A stretch of DNA of 64,000 nucleotides from Pseudomonas sp. Gutcm_11s (GCF_028649395.1 NZ_JAQSUW010000009.1:203989-267988); one strand, 5' to 3'. Positions 1 to 9,108 are shown, numbered from the stretch's first letter. Numbers and translations: made by a program. Notes: a model not told the origin generated them from the sequence alone.

Positions 1-2
1 AT

Positions 3-3000
3 GCCGAGAGCCGCCATAAGACCCTGCTCGACGGCTTGCTGCCGGACAGCTGGGACCAGGCGCAGAGCTTCGTCGACGGCCTCAACGGCATCACCGCCCA
101 GCGCGGCCTGCTGCTGACCATCCGCGAATACCGCTACATCGACCTCGTGCGCCTGGACGCCATGGAGGCCGAGCTGCTGGCCGCCCAGGAGCGTACCTCC
201 GCCGCCACCGCCACCTTCCTCGCTGGCGATGCAGCCCTGCAACCCTTCGTTGTGCGCTTGCAGGGCCTCGACGAACAGGCGCAGAAGGCCGAGACCGTGG
301 CGCAGCTGGCCGAGCCGCTGGCCGCGTTGCAGACCATGGCGGCCGACCTGGACATGCTGTCCGGCCTGATGGCGTCGCTGAAGATCGACGACGCTACCCA
401 GCGCACTCGTATCGTCGAGTCCATCTCCGAGATCTATGCCCGCCTCAACCAGGCCAAGGCCCGCGCCGAGCAACGGCGCAAGGGCCTGGGCTCGAGCGAG
501 ACGGTGGCGCAGTTCGGCGCCCAGTTCAAACTGTTCAGCCAGGGCATCACCAACGCCCTCGGTCAGGCCCAGGATCCGGAGCGCTGCGACGAGCAGCTGG
601 CGCGCCTGCTGGTGCAGCTGGAGGAACTGGAGAGCCAGTTCGGTGACCAGGAGCAGTTCATCGGCGACATCCTGGCCAAGCGCGAGGAGTTGCTGGAGAC
701 CTTCGAGGCGCACAAGCAGGCGCTGCTCGACGAGCGCCAGCGCAAGGCGCAGAGCGTGCTGGATGCGGCCAAGCGCATCCTCGACAGCCTGGCCCGGCGC
801 ACTGCCAAGTTCACCCAGGCCGAGGAGCTCAACGCCTTCTTCGCCGCCGACCCGCTGATTCTCAAGCTGCGCGAAATGACTGGTCGTTTGCGCGAGCTGA
901 AGGACAGCGTCAAGGCCGACGACATCGAGGCGCGCCTCAAGGGCGCCCGCGACCAGGCCGTGCGCGCGCTGCGTGACAAGAGCGAGCTGTTCGAGGAAGG
1001 CGGCAACGTCATCAAGCTCGGCCCGCGCCACCGCTTCAGCGTCAACACCCAGGAGCTGGACCTGACCCTGCTGCCGCGCGGCGACCAGCTGTATCTGCAC
1101 CTGACCGGCACCGACTTCCTCGAGCCATTGGCCAATGCCGAGCTGGAGGCGCTCAAGCCGTTCTGGCAGGTGGCGCTGGAGTCTGAATCCGAACACCTGT
1201 ACCGCGCCGAATACCTGGCCGGCGAGGTGCTGACTGCCGCCGACGAGGGCCGCGAAGGCCTCGATCTGGAGCGCCTGAAATCCCTGCTGGCGCAACCGGG
1301 CGAGCTGGCCCGGCTGATCCGCGATTTCGCCGCGCCGCGTTACAAGGAAGGCTACGAGAAGGGCATCCACGACCACGACGCCGCCGCCATCCTCATCCAG
1401 CTGCTGCCGTTGCGCGACAGTGCCGGGCTGCTGCGCTACGGAGCCGAGGCGCGCGCCCTGGCCTGTCTGTTCTGGGATCTGCAGTGCGATACCGACAGCG
1501 CCACCCAGTGGCCGGAGCGGGCGCGCACCAGCCGCCACATCCAGCAGCTGTTCGGCCGCCGCGAAGGCCTGCAACAGTTGCAGGGCGAGATCGCCGAGGC
1601 GCTGCAGGCTTTCCTCGCCGAGCAGCCCCTGGGCCTGGCCGCCGCTGTAGTGGAGGAGGCCGCCGAGTACCTGGTGCAGGAACTGGCCGCCGAGCGCATC
1701 GAGTTCGTTTTCAGCAAGTACGCAAAGCAGTTGCAGGAAGGTCTCAAGCTGCGTCTGCAGGGCGCGCGCATGTGGGACGACTACCAGCAGGCCCTGGCGC
1801 GCCTGCAAGGTCGCCCGGCGGCACAATGGACATTGGCCGACAACTGGCTGCGCGGCCTCTGCGCCCAGGGCGAGTTCGCCCCGCTGGCCGGCTATGTCGC
1901 CGAGGCGGTGGCACTGTCGCTGCTGGGCGAAGGCTTCCCCGGCCGCGTCACCGAAGTGGACCTGCGCTTCACCGTCGCCAATCTGATGGGCGAGCATTCG
2001 CGCATCCAGGAGCGCCAACTGGTGCTGGCGGTGGACGACCTGTTCGCCCGTCTGCGCAGCCACCGCCAAGCCTTCCTGCCTGGTCTGCAGCGCTATCAGG
2101 CCCTGCGCCAGGAGGTGATCGGCCGCGAGCGTGCGGCGCTGCGCCTGGCCGAGTTCAAGGCCAAGCCGCTCAGCTCCTTCGTGCGCAACAAGCTGATCAA
2201 CGATGTGTATTTGGGTTTCATCGGCGACAACCTGGCCAAGCAGATGGGCACCGCCGGCGAGAACAAACGCACCGACCTGATGGGCCTGCTGATGCTCATC
2301 TCGCCGCCCGGCTACGGCAAGACCACGCTGATGGAGTACGTGGCTCATCGCCTAGGCCTGATCTTCATGAAGATCAACGGCCCGGCCCTCGGCCACGAAG
2401 TGCGCTCCATCGACCCGGCCCAGGCGCCGGACGCCACCTCGCGTCAGGAGCTGGAGAAGCTCAACCTGGCGCTGGAGATGGGCAATAACGTGATGCTGTA
2501 TGTCGACGACATCCAGCACACCCACCCGGAATTCCTGCAGAAGTTCATCTCGCTGTGCGACGGCACCCGGCGCATCGAGGGCGTGTGGAAGGGCCAGACC
2601 CGGACCTACGACATGCGCGGCAAGAAGTTCTGCGTGATCATGTCCGGCAACCCGTACACCGAGTCCGGCGACGTCTTCAAAATCCCCGACATGCTGGCCA
2701 ATCGCGCCGACATCTATAACCTGGGTGACACCCTGGGCGGCATGCAGGAAGCCTTCTCCCTCAGCTATATCGAGAACGGCCTGACCTCCAACCCGGTGCT
2801 GGCGCCGTTGGCCACCCGCGACATGGCCGACGTCTACCGTTTCGTCGCCAAGGCCGAGGGCAAGCCGTTCTCCGCCAACGAGCTGAGCCACGGCTACAGC
2901 GGTGCTGAGATCAACGAGATCGTCAGCACCCTGCAGCGCCTGATGCAGGTGCGCGACGTGGTGGGCCGGGTCAACCAGCAGTACATCGCCAGCGCCGCCC

Positions 3001-3674
3001 AGGCCGACCAGTACCGCAGCGAGCCGCCGTTCAAGCTGCAGGGCAGCTACCGCAACATGAACAAGATGACCGAGAAGATCAGCGCGGTGATGAACGACGC
3101 CGAGTTGCTACAGCTGATCGCCGACCACTACCAGGGCGAGTCGCAGCTGCTTACCACCGGTGCCGAGGAGAACCTGCTCAAGCTGGCCGAGCTGCGCGGC
3201 AACATGACGGCGGAGCAGGGCGAGCGCTGGGCGCAGATCAAGCGCGACTTCCTGCGCAACAAGGCCATGGGCGGCAGCGACAGCGATGTTGGCGCTCGCG
3301 TGGTGGCCCAGCTCAACGACCTGGTGGAAGGCATCCGCGCCCTTGGCGGCAACCTGCAGCGCGAGCCGCAGAAGCAGCAGGACATTCCCTGGAACGAGCT
3401 GCTGGCCGGCCTGGAACGCCTCGGCACCCTGCAGCCGCAGGTCGAGGTGGAAGTGGTGGCACCGCCGCAGCCGGGCATGCAGACCCTGTTGGAGAGCGTG
3501 GCCGGCACCCTGCAGAACAGCTTCCTGCCGCTGATGAACGCGATGGACAAGAAGATCGAGATCGACCTGCGCACGCACAATCGCATGGGCGATATGGCCC
3601 AGCGCCTGCGCGAGCTGGGCCAGCTCCTCGGTGCGCCGCAAGCGCCCGCCGAAGCGGGGCCGGAGCAGAAGTGA
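3..3674 (+). CDS. Giant AAA ATPase of the 'DNA repair ATPase' type, 5' truncated
   Basis: The reading frame is open through the left edge of the window (codons before the first possible start at 36, a TTG, are all sense), so the N-terminus lies outside. More than 1,220 residues are visible. The N-terminal two thirds are long, charged and helix-rich, with coiled-coil-like stretches. An AAA ATPase domain follows, with a Walker A PPGYGKTT around residue 759 (counted from base 36) and a Walker B MLYVDDIQ around 820. The C-terminal tail is again helical. Proteins like this are annotated in Pseudomonas as DNA repair ATPase (DUF3686 type), but I know of no firm biochemical function. Its stop overlaps the GTG start of the rhomboid gene, so the two are translationally coupled. 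Repair is only one possible role. The operon partners (intramembrane protease, HKD hydrolase) fit an envelope-associated remodelling role equally well. Confidence 0.75.
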   Translation, partial: AESRHKTLLDGLLPDSWDQAQSFVDGLNGITAQRGLLLTIREYRYIDLVRLDAMEAELLAAQERTSAATATFLAGDAALQPFVVRLQGLDEQAQKAETVAQLAEPLAALQTMAADLDMLSGLMASLKIDDATQRTRIVESISEIYARLNQAKARAEQRRKGLGSSETVAQFGAQFKLFSQGITNALGQAQDPERCDEQLARLLVQLEELESQFGDQEQFIGDILAKREELLETFEAHKQALLDERQRKAQSVLDAAKRILDSLARRTAKFTQAEELNAFFAADPLILKLREMTGRLRELKDSVKADDIEARLKGARDQAVRALRDKSELFEEGGNVIKLGPRHRFSVNTQELDLTLLPRGDQLYLHLTGTDFLEPLANAELEALKPFWQVALESESEHLYRAEYLAGEVLTAADEGREGLDLERLKSLLAQPGELARLIRDFAAPRYKEGYEKGIHDHDAAAILIQLLPLRDSAGLLRYGAEARALACLFWDLQCDTDSATQWPERARTSRHIQQLFGRREGLQQLQGEIAEALQAFLAEQPLGLAAAVVEEAAEYLVQELAAERIEFVFSKYAKQLQEGLKLRLQGARMWDDYQQALARLQGRPAAQWTLADNWLRGLCAQGEFAPLAGYVAEAVALSLLGEGFPGRVTEVDLRFTVANLMGEHSRIQERQLVLAVDDLFARLRSHRQAFLPGLQRYQALRQEVIGRERAALRLAEFKAKPLSSFVRNKLINDVYLGFIGDNLAKQMGTAGENKRTDLMGLLMLISPPGYGKTTLMEYVAHRLGLIFMKINGPALGHEVRSIDPAQAPDATSRQELEKLNLALEMGNNVMLYVDDIQHTHPEFLQKFISLCDGTRRIEGVWKGQTRTYDMRGKKFCVIMSGNPYTESGDVFKIPDMLANRADIYNLGDTLGGMQEAFSLSYIENGLTSNPVLAPLATRDMADVYRFVAKAEGKPFSANELSHGYSGAEINEIVSTLQRLMQVRDVVGRVNQQYIASAAQADQYRSEPPFKLQGSYRNMNKMTEKISAVMNDAELLQLIADHYQGESQLLTTGAEENLLKLAELRGNMTAEQGERWAQIKRDFLRNKAMGGSDSDVGARVVAQLNDLVEGIRALGGNLQREPQKQQDIPWNELLAGLERLGTLQPQVEVEVVAPPQPGMQTLLESVAGTLQNSFLPLMNAMDKKIEIDLRTHNRMGDMAQRLRELGQLLGAPQAPAEAGPEQK

Positions 3675-4222
3675 CGGCCTGGCTGGCACCGCGCCTGCGG
3701 CTGCTCGCCGGCATCGCCGCGCTGATGCTGGTGCTGCAGGTCGGCAATAACCTGAGTGGCAACGCCCTCAATGTATGGGGCGTACTGCCACGGCATGTCG
3801 ACAGCCTGCCCGGCATTCTCTTCGCGCCCTGGCTGCACGCCGGCTGGTGGCACCTGCTCAACAACCTGCCGGGGCTGATGCTGCTGGGCTGGCTGGCGCT
3901 GCTCGGTTCGCTGCGCCAGTTCCTCGCCGCCAGCGCCTTCATCATCATCGGCAGCGGCCTGCTGGTCTGGCTGTTCGCCCGGTCGGGCATGCACCTGGGC
4001 GCCAGTGGCTGGGTGTTCGGCCTGTGGGGGCTGCTGCTGGCGCGCGCCTGGTTCGAGCGCAGCCTGGGCAGCCTGCTGATCGCTCTGCTGGTGCTGTTCT
4101 ACTACGGCGGCTGGTGGCTCGGGCTGTTGCCGAGCCAGGGCATCTCCTTCGAATACCACCTGTTCGGTGCCCTGTGCGGCGTGTTGTTCGCCGCGTTGAG
4201 TCGGCGCCGACGTTCGACCTGA
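3671..4222 (+). CDS. Rhomboid-family intramembrane serine protease
   Basis: A 183-residue protein made almost entirely of hydrophobic segments (about six membrane helices). The rhomboid catalytic serine is in GASGWVFG (S112), with its partner histidine in FEYHLFGA (H163). A HAGWWHLLNN segment near residues 56-65 matches the oxyanion-side HxxxN region of the family. It would cleave transmembrane segments of membrane proteins within the inner membrane. The GTG start overlaps the TGA stop of the upstream ATPase gene, and the PLD-like gene follows after 10 bases, so the three form one transcription unit. The substrate cannot be read from sequence. The small size is that of the minimal six-helix prokaryotic rhomboids. 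A rhombosortase-type role is less likely because no GlyGly-CTERM substrate is seen nearby. Confidence 0.85.
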   Translation: MTAWLAPRLRLLAGIAALMLVLQVGNNLSGNALNVWGVLPRHVDSLPGILFAPWLHAGWWHLLNNLPGLMLLGWLALLGSLRQFLAASAFIIIGSGLLVWLFARSGMHLGASGWVFGLWGLLLARAWFERSLGSLLIALLVLFYYGGWWLGLLPSQGISFEYHLFGALCGVLFAALSRRRRST

Positions 4223-4232
4223 GGATGCGGAA

Positions 4233-4934
4233 ATGGACTTTGCCCGTCTCGACCAGCAACTGCGCGACAGCCTGGTCGATCTCAAACTGAGCAATGAGGA
4301 ACGCGACGAGCTGCGCCAGCTGGGCAGCGACCTGGGCCCGGACCAGGTGCGTTACCTGCGCAACCGCGCCTTCGACCTGGTGCGTGACCTGGCACTGACC
4401 GACACGGCCAATCTGCTGCCGGCGCTGAAATGGCTGGAACAGGTGATCAAGACCCTCGACGCCGCCAGTGCGCCGCCGCGCCCGGCCGTGGCCAGCGCCC
4501 ACTTCAGCCCCGGCGAAGACTGCCTGCGCAAGATCCGCGAGCTGTGCCGCCAGGCGCGCAGCAGCGTGGATATCTGCGTCTACACCATCTCCGACGATCG
4601 CCTCAGCGAAGAGATCGTCGCCTGCCACCGCCGTGGCGTGGCGGTGCGGGTGATCAGCGACAACGAGAAACAGTTCGACGAGGGCAGCGACATCCAGCAA
4701 CTGCTCGCCCAGGGCGTGCCGCTGCGCATCGACGACAGTCCCTTCCACATGCACCACAAGTTCGCCCTGTTCGATGGCCGCGTGCTGCTTAATGGCAGCT
4801 TCAACTGGACCCGCAGCGCCAGCACCAGCAACGAGGAGAACCTGCTGGTGATCGACCACCCGCAGCTGGTGGCCGCCTACGCGGCGGAGTTCGAGCAGCT
4901 CTGGGCGCGTTATGCGCGCTCCCGGGGCCTATAG
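4233..4934 (+). CDS. Single-HKD phospholipase D-like protein
   Basis: A 233-residue protein with a helical N-terminal region (about residues 1-75) followed by one PLD domain. The catalytic HxK(x)4D motif is H174-H-K176-FALF-D181, followed by a GSFNWT segment (188-193) that corresponds to the family GS/N element. Single-HKD enzymes (bacterial Nuc, mitochondrial MitoPLD) dimerise to build one active site and hydrolyse phosphodiesters in DNA, RNA or phospholipids. No signal peptide is evident, so it is probably cytoplasmic or associated with the membrane face. It lies 10 bases after the rhomboid stop, with GAGG as ribosome-binding site, and ends the operon begun by the AAA ATPase. Whether it is a nuclease or a lipase cannot be decided from sequence. 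Confidence 0.85.
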   Translation: MDFARLDQQLRDSLVDLKLSNEERDELRQLGSDLGPDQVRYLRNRAFDLVRDLALTDTANLLPALKWLEQVIKTLDAASAPPRPAVASAHFSPGEDCLRKIRELCRQARSSVDICVYTISDDRLSEEIVACHRRGVAVRVISDNEKQFDEGSDIQQLLAQGVPLRIDDSPFHMHHKFALFDGRVLLNGSFNWTRSASTSNEENLLVIDHPQLVAAYAAEFEQLWARYARSRGL

Positions 4935-4994
4935 CGGAGAGCGGTGATCGCCAATGATGGCAATTTGACTTCTTTTGCTGGTGTCACCGGGATG

Positions 4995-5011
4995 GGCCAC
5001 GTAAAGTGGCC
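4995..5011. other. Perfect short hairpin between the PLD-like and GGDEF genes
   Basis: GGCCAC and GTGGCC arms flank a GTAAA loop. No T-run follows, so it is not a canonical terminator. It may be a weak terminator or stabiliser of the upstream mRNA, or an operator for the following cyclase gene. Confidence 0.35.
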
Positions 5012-5079
5012 GCCGTTCCTGACCACTCGTTTAGATATCGTTTCATGCCCTTCGTCTCAGAGCCCCGAGTGGGCGTGCC

Positions 5080-6231
5080 ATGCAACTGAACCTCGCCACC
5101 CTGGTGATGCTGGATATCTACATCCTGACCCTGGTCGGTGTGCTCATGCTGCATGCCTGGAGTCGCGGGCGTGACACCACGCTTGGTTACCTATCCGGTG
5201 GCCTGCTGGTGGGGGCGCTGGGTACGCTAATCGGCAGCCTGCGTGAGATGAACATCGACTGGTTGCCGATTGTGTTCGGCAACGTGCTGATCCTGCTCAG
5301 TGCGGCGCTGGCCTGGACCTCGCTGCGGGTGTTTGCAGGGCGGCGGCCGAGTCTCATGGCCATACTGGCCGGGCCGGCGCTCTGGGCGCTGTTGTGCATT
5401 GTGCCGGCGTTCTATGCGTCGCTGCCGGCACGGATAGCCGTCGGTTCGCTGCTGATGGCCATCTATGCCGGGCTCGGTGCTTGGGAGTTGTGGCGCCGGC
5501 GTCGGGTGCTTGAGGTGGATGTGCGGCCGGCCTTGCTGCTGGCCTCGATTCACATGAGCTTCTACGTCCTGCGCGCCTTCTTCGATTCCAACCTGCCGTT
5601 CGCCTCGAACGGCCAGAGCACGCCGTTCTTCACACTGGTGGTGCTGGAGACCCTGCTCTACGTGATCGGCCTGGCGTTCGTGACCCTGGCGATGGTCAAG
5701 GAGCGCGCGGAGTTGCGCTACAAGAGCGCGGCCCTGCGCGACCCGCTGACCGGTATCGGCAACCGCCGCGCCTTCGTCGACGCGGCCGAGTTGCAGCTGG
5801 CCGAGTGTGCGCGCCGGCACCTGCCGGCGGTGCTGCTGCTCTGCGACCTCGACCATTTCAAGCGGCTCAACGACAACTTCGGCCACGCCGCGGGCGACCA
5901 GGCCCTGGCCGAGTTCGGCCGCATCCTCGCTGGCCGCTCGCGCCAGCAGGACCTCTGCGCGCGCATCGGTGGCGAGGAGTTCGTCTGCCTGCTGACCGAG
6001 GCCGATGCCCAGGCCGGCCTGGCGCTGGCCGAACGCATCCGCCGCGAGTTCGCCGAGCTGCCGTTCGTCGCCGAAGGCCAGCTCAGCGTGAGCATCGGTG
6101 TCGCGCTGGCGCAGGGGGCCGGCCACGAGCTGACCCGCCTGTTGTCGCAGGCCGACCAGGCGCTGTACGCGGCCAAGGCGGCCGGGCGCAATCGCGTGGA
6201 GTTGTATCGGGCGGAGCCGCGCCTGGGCTGA
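5080..6231 (+). CDS. Membrane-anchored diguanylate cyclase (GGDEF)
   Basis: A 383-residue protein. The first 210 residues hold about six to seven hydrophobic helices, which suggests an integral membrane sensory module without a recognisable ligand-binding domain. The C-terminal GGDEF domain carries the active-site GGEEF at residues 297-301 and an intact allosteric I-site R288-QQ-D291 exactly five residues upstream. It should therefore make cyclic di-GMP from two GTP and be feedback-inhibited by it. The substrate-binding NNFGHAAGDQAL and DLDHFKRLND motifs are present. There is no EAL domain. The ribosome-binding site before the ATG is weak. It stands apart from the upstream operon, separated by about 145 bases. 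Confidence 0.9.
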   Translation: MQLNLATLVMLDIYILTLVGVLMLHAWSRGRDTTLGYLSGGLLVGALGTLIGSLREMNIDWLPIVFGNVLILLSAALAWTSLRVFAGRRPSLMAILAGPALWALLCIVPAFYASLPARIAVGSLLMAIYAGLGAWELWRRRRVLEVDVRPALLLASIHMSFYVLRAFFDSNLPFASNGQSTPFFTLVVLETLLYVIGLAFVTLAMVKERAELRYKSAALRDPLTGIGNRRAFVDAAELQLAECARRHLPAVLLLCDLDHFKRLNDNFGHAAGDQALAEFGRILAGRSRQQDLCARIGGEEFVCLLTEADAQAGLALAERIRREFAELPFVAEGQLSVSIGVALAQGAGHELTRLLSQADQALYAAKAAGRNRVELYRAEPRLG

Positions 6232-6262
6232 TTCGGGTAGACTTGCCGCCTCCCCGAATCAG
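6228..6262. other. 10-bp-arm inverted repeat between the cyclase and yaeQ
   Basis: CTGATTCGGG and CCCGAATCAG form perfect 10-base arms around a 15-base loop. The left arm includes the cyclase stop codon and the right arm ends about 14 bases before the yaeQ ATG. No T-run follows. It could be a weak terminator, or a hairpin affecting yaeQ translation. Confidence 0.4.
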
Positions 6263-6276
6263 CCAAGAAGCCCGCC

Positions 6277-6816
6277 ATGGCCCTGCAAGCCACGCCCTAC
6301 AAAGTCGAACTGAACCTCACCGACCTCGATCGCAACGTCTACGAGAACCTGCGGTTCACCGTGGCCAAGCACCCCTCGGAGACCGAGGAGCGCCTGTGCG
6401 TGCGCCTGATCGCCTACGCCCTGTGGTACCACGAGCAGCTGGCCTTCGGTCGCGGCCTGTCCGACGTCGATGAGCCGGCGCTGTGGGAGAAGAGCCTGGA
6501 TGACCGCGTGCTGCACTGGATCGAGGTCGGCCAGCCGGATGCCGAGCGCATCACCTGGTGCTCGCGCCGCACCGAGCGCTTCAGCCTGGTGGCCTACGGC
6601 AACCTGCGCGTGTGGCAGAGCAAGGTGCTCGATGGCGTGCGCACCCTGAAGAACATCAACGTGGTCGGCGTCGACCAGGAAGCCCTAGAGAACCTGGCCC
6701 GCGACCTGCCGCGCTCGGTGAGCTGGAGCGTGATGATCAGCGACGGTCTGCTCTACGTCACCGACGAGCGCGGCCAGCACGAAGTTCCGCTGGAGTGGCT
6801 GCACGGCGAGCGTTGA
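6277..6816 (+). CDS. yaeQ: YaeQ family protein
   Basis: A 179-residue protein of typical YaeQ length (E. coli about 181) starting MALQATPYKVEL. It has the conserved family segments RFTVAKHPSETEERLCVRL, a WCSRRTER block and a C-terminal PLEWLHG. YaeQ proteins adopt a PD-(D/E)XK nuclease-like fold. Their cellular role is poorly defined, although overexpression was once linked to suppression of transcription-elongation defects. A purine-rich AAGAAG sits before the ATG. The next gene is recJ, 66 bases downstream on the same strand, so co-transcription is possible. Confidence 0.9.
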   Translation: MALQATPYKVELNLTDLDRNVYENLRFTVAKHPSETEERLCVRLIAYALWYHEQLAFGRGLSDVDEPALWEKSLDDRVLHWIEVGQPDAERITWCSRRTERFSLVAYGNLRVWQSKVLDGVRTLKNINVVGVDQEALENLARDLPRSVSWSVMISDGLLYVTDERGQHEVPLEWLHGER

Positions 6817-6882
6817 TCGCCTGCGCCACTCTCCGCTGTTACGCCGATTCACCCGGGTTCGCCCGCCCTACATGGTTGCTCC

Positions 6883-8598
6883 ATGCGCATCGATCTTCGC
6901 CCTCTGCCCGCCACGCTGCCTGACCTGGGCGAGCTGCCGCCCCTGCTGACCCGCCTGTACGCCGCCCGCGGCGTGCAGTCCGCCGCCGAGCTGGACAAGG
7001 GCCTGGCGCGGTTGATTCCGTACCAGCAGCTGAAGGGCATCGACGGCGCGGTGGAGCTGCTGGTGCAGGCCCTGGAGCAGCGTCAGCGCATCCTCTATGT
7101 CGGCGACTTCGATGCCGACGGCGCCACCGCCAGCTCGGTTGGCGTGCTCGGCCTGCGCATGCTCGGCGCGGCGCATGTCGACTACCTGGTGCCCAATCGC
7201 TTCGAGTACGGCTACGGCCTGACCCCGGAAATCGTCGCCGTGGCCCTGGAGCGCAAGCCCGATCTGCTGGTGACGGTGGATAACGGCATCTCCAGCGTCG
7301 AGGGCGTGGCCGCGGCCAAGGCCGCCGGCCTCAAGGTGCTGGTCACCGACCACCACCTCCCGGGCCCGGAGCTGCCTGCGGCGGACGCCATCGTCAATCC
7401 CAACCAGCCGGGCTGCGACTTCCCCAGCAAGTCGCTGGCCGGGGTCGGGGTGATCTTCTATGTGCTGCTGGCCCTGCGCGCCCGGCTGCGCGAGGTCGAC
7501 TGGTTCGCCCGCGCCGGCATTGCCGAGCCGAACCTGGGCGAGCTGCTCGACCTGGTGGCGCTCGGCAGCGTCGCCGACGTGGTGCCGCTGGACGCCAACA
7601 ATCGCATCCTGGTGCACCAGGGCCTGGCACGCATCCGTGCCGGCCGGGCGCGCCCGGGGCTCAAGGCCATTCTCGACGTGGCCGGGCGCCAGGCGGCGCG
7701 CATCAGCTCCACCGACCTCGGCTTCATCCTCGGCCCGCGCCTGAATGCGGCCGGCCGCCTGGACGACATGAGCCTGGGCATCGAGTGCCTGCTGTGCGAC
7801 GACGAGGCGCTGGTGGCGGACATGGCCCAGCAGCTCGACGATCTGAACAAGGACCGCAAGGCCATCGAGCAGGGCATGCAGCGCGAGGCGCTGGCCCAGC
7901 TCAAGGACCTCAGCCTGGAGGACATGCCGTTCGGCCTGTGCCTGTTCGAGGGGGACTGGCACCAGGGTGTGATCGGTATCCTCGCCTCGCGTCTCAAGGA
8001 GCGTTATCACCGCCCGGCCATCGCCTTCGCCGATGCCGGTGACGGCCTGCTCAAGGGCTCGGCGCGCTCGGTGCCCGGTCTGCATATCCGCGATGCGCTG
8101 GACGCCGTGGCCGCGCGCCATCCGGGGCTGATCAGCAAGTTCGGTGGCCACGCCATGGCCGCCGGCCTGTCGCTGCCGCAGGAGAACTACGGCGCCTTCG
8201 CTGCTGCCTTCGATGCCGAGGTGCGTCGCCAGCTGAGCGAGGACGATCTCACCGGGCGCCTGCTGTCCGACGGCCAGCTGGGCGTCGAGGAGTTCCACCT
8301 GGAGCTGGCCAAGTCGCTGCGCCATGCCGGGCCCTGGGGCCAGCACTTCCCCGAGCCGCTGTTCCATGGCGTGTTCCAGATCGTTACCCAGCGCGTGGTG
8401 GGCGAGAAGCACCTGAAGCTGGTGCTGAAGACCGAGTGCGGGGGGCAGACCCTGGACGGCATCGCCTTCAACGTCGACCGCGAGGTCTGGCCCAACGCCA
8501 GCGTGCGCTGGGTGGAGCTGGCCTACAAACTGGACGTCAACGAGTACCAGGGCCGCGAGAGCGTGCAGCTGCTGGTGGCGCACCTCGCACCGCGCTGA
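6883..8598 (+). CDS. recJ: Single-stranded-DNA-specific exonuclease RecJ
   Basis: A 571-residue DHH-superfamily exonuclease. It degrades single-stranded DNA 5' to 3' in the RecF recombination pathway, mismatch repair and base excision repair. Motif I is DFDADG (75-80), followed by TVDNGIS and the DHH motif D156-H-H. GSVADVVPL and the C-terminal DHHA1 glycine motif GHAMAAGLS complete the metal and substrate site. The OB-fold-like tail holds EVWPNASVRWVELAYKLDVNE. The length equals that of other pseudomonad RecJ proteins. The ATG at 6883 has no strong ribosome-binding site. The downstream deaminase starts 72 bases later on the same strand. Confidence 0.95.
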   Translation: MRIDLRPLPATLPDLGELPPLLTRLYAARGVQSAAELDKGLARLIPYQQLKGIDGAVELLVQALEQRQRILYVGDFDADGATASSVGVLGLRMLGAAHVDYLVPNRFEYGYGLTPEIVAVALERKPDLLVTVDNGISSVEGVAAAKAAGLKVLVTDHHLPGPELPAADAIVNPNQPGCDFPSKSLAGVGVIFYVLLALRARLREVDWFARAGIAEPNLGELLDLVALGSVADVVPLDANNRILVHQGLARIRAGRARPGLKAILDVAGRQAARISSTDLGFILGPRLNAAGRLDDMSLGIECLLCDDEALVADMAQQLDDLNKDRKAIEQGMQREALAQLKDLSLEDMPFGLCLFEGDWHQGVIGILASRLKERYHRPAIAFADAGDGLLKGSARSVPGLHIRDALDAVAARHPGLISKFGGHAMAAGLSLPQENYGAFAAAFDAEVRRQLSEDDLTGRLLSDGQLGVEEFHLELAKSLRHAGPWGQHFPEPLFHGVFQIVTQRVVGEKHLKLVLKTECGGQTLDGIAFNVDREVWPNASVRWVELAYKLDVNEYQGRESVQLLVAHLAPR

Positions 8599-8670
8599 GC
8601 CTGCGCCGGCGCATCTGCGCTAAGGTTGGGTGGCGGCCGAGCCCGGCCGCGGACCCAGCGAGGAGCGCAT

Positions 8671-9108
8671 ATGGACCCCTTCATGCAAGCCGCCATCGAG
8701 GAAGCCCGCCAGGGCCTGGCCGAGGGTGGCATCCCCATCGGCTCGGTGATCGTGCATGACGGCCGCATCATCGGTCGCGGCCACAATCGCCGGGTACAGC
8801 AGGGCAGCGCCATTCGCCATGGCGAGATGGATGCCTTCGAAAATGCCGGCCGCCAGCCGGTGCGGGTCTACCGCGAGGCGGTGCTCTACACCACGCTGTC
8901 GCCGTGCGCCATGTGCAGCGGGACGATCCTGCTCTACGGCATTCCACGGGTGGTGATCGGCGAGAACCGCACCTTCCTCGGCGAGGAGGCGCTGCTGCGG
9001 GAGCGCGGCGTGCAACTCGAAGTACTGCAGGATGCCGAGTGCGTGCGCCTGATGGAGGAGTTCATCGCCGCCAAGCCGGAGCTGTGGAACGAGGATATTG
9101 GCGAGTAG
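8671..9108 (+). CDS. Zinc-dependent cytosine deaminase, fungal FCY1-like
   Basis: A 145-residue CDA-fold deaminase with zinc ligands H50-G-E52 and P78-C79-A-M-C82. The start at 8671 was chosen over an in-frame one at 8626 because AGGAG lies six bases upstream. The sequence is unusually close to what I recall of yeast cytosine deaminase Fcy1. HGEMDAFENAGR follows the HGE-x-x-x-x-ENCGR pattern, then LYTTLSPC, YGIPR, a GEN segment, and a C-terminal LWNEDIGE that matches Fcy1's WFEDIGE ending. It would convert cytosine to uracil in pyrimidine salvage, and is unrelated to the amidohydrolase CodA. Guanine deaminase or another nucleobase deaminase is the alternative. A terminator follows at once. 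Confidence 0.85.
   Translation: MDPFMQAAIEEARQGLAEGGIPIGSVIVHDGRIIGRGHNRRVQQGSAIRHGEMDAFENAGRQPVRVYREAVLYTTLSPCAMCSGTILLYGIPRVVIGENRTFLGEEALLRERGVQLEVLQDAECVRLMEEFIAAKPELWNEDIGE

Noticed and set aside
4944..5174. 76-codon frame between the PLD-like and cyclase genes
   Set aside because: It overlaps the start of the cyclase gene, has no family resemblance, and its start has only a weak ribosome-binding site.
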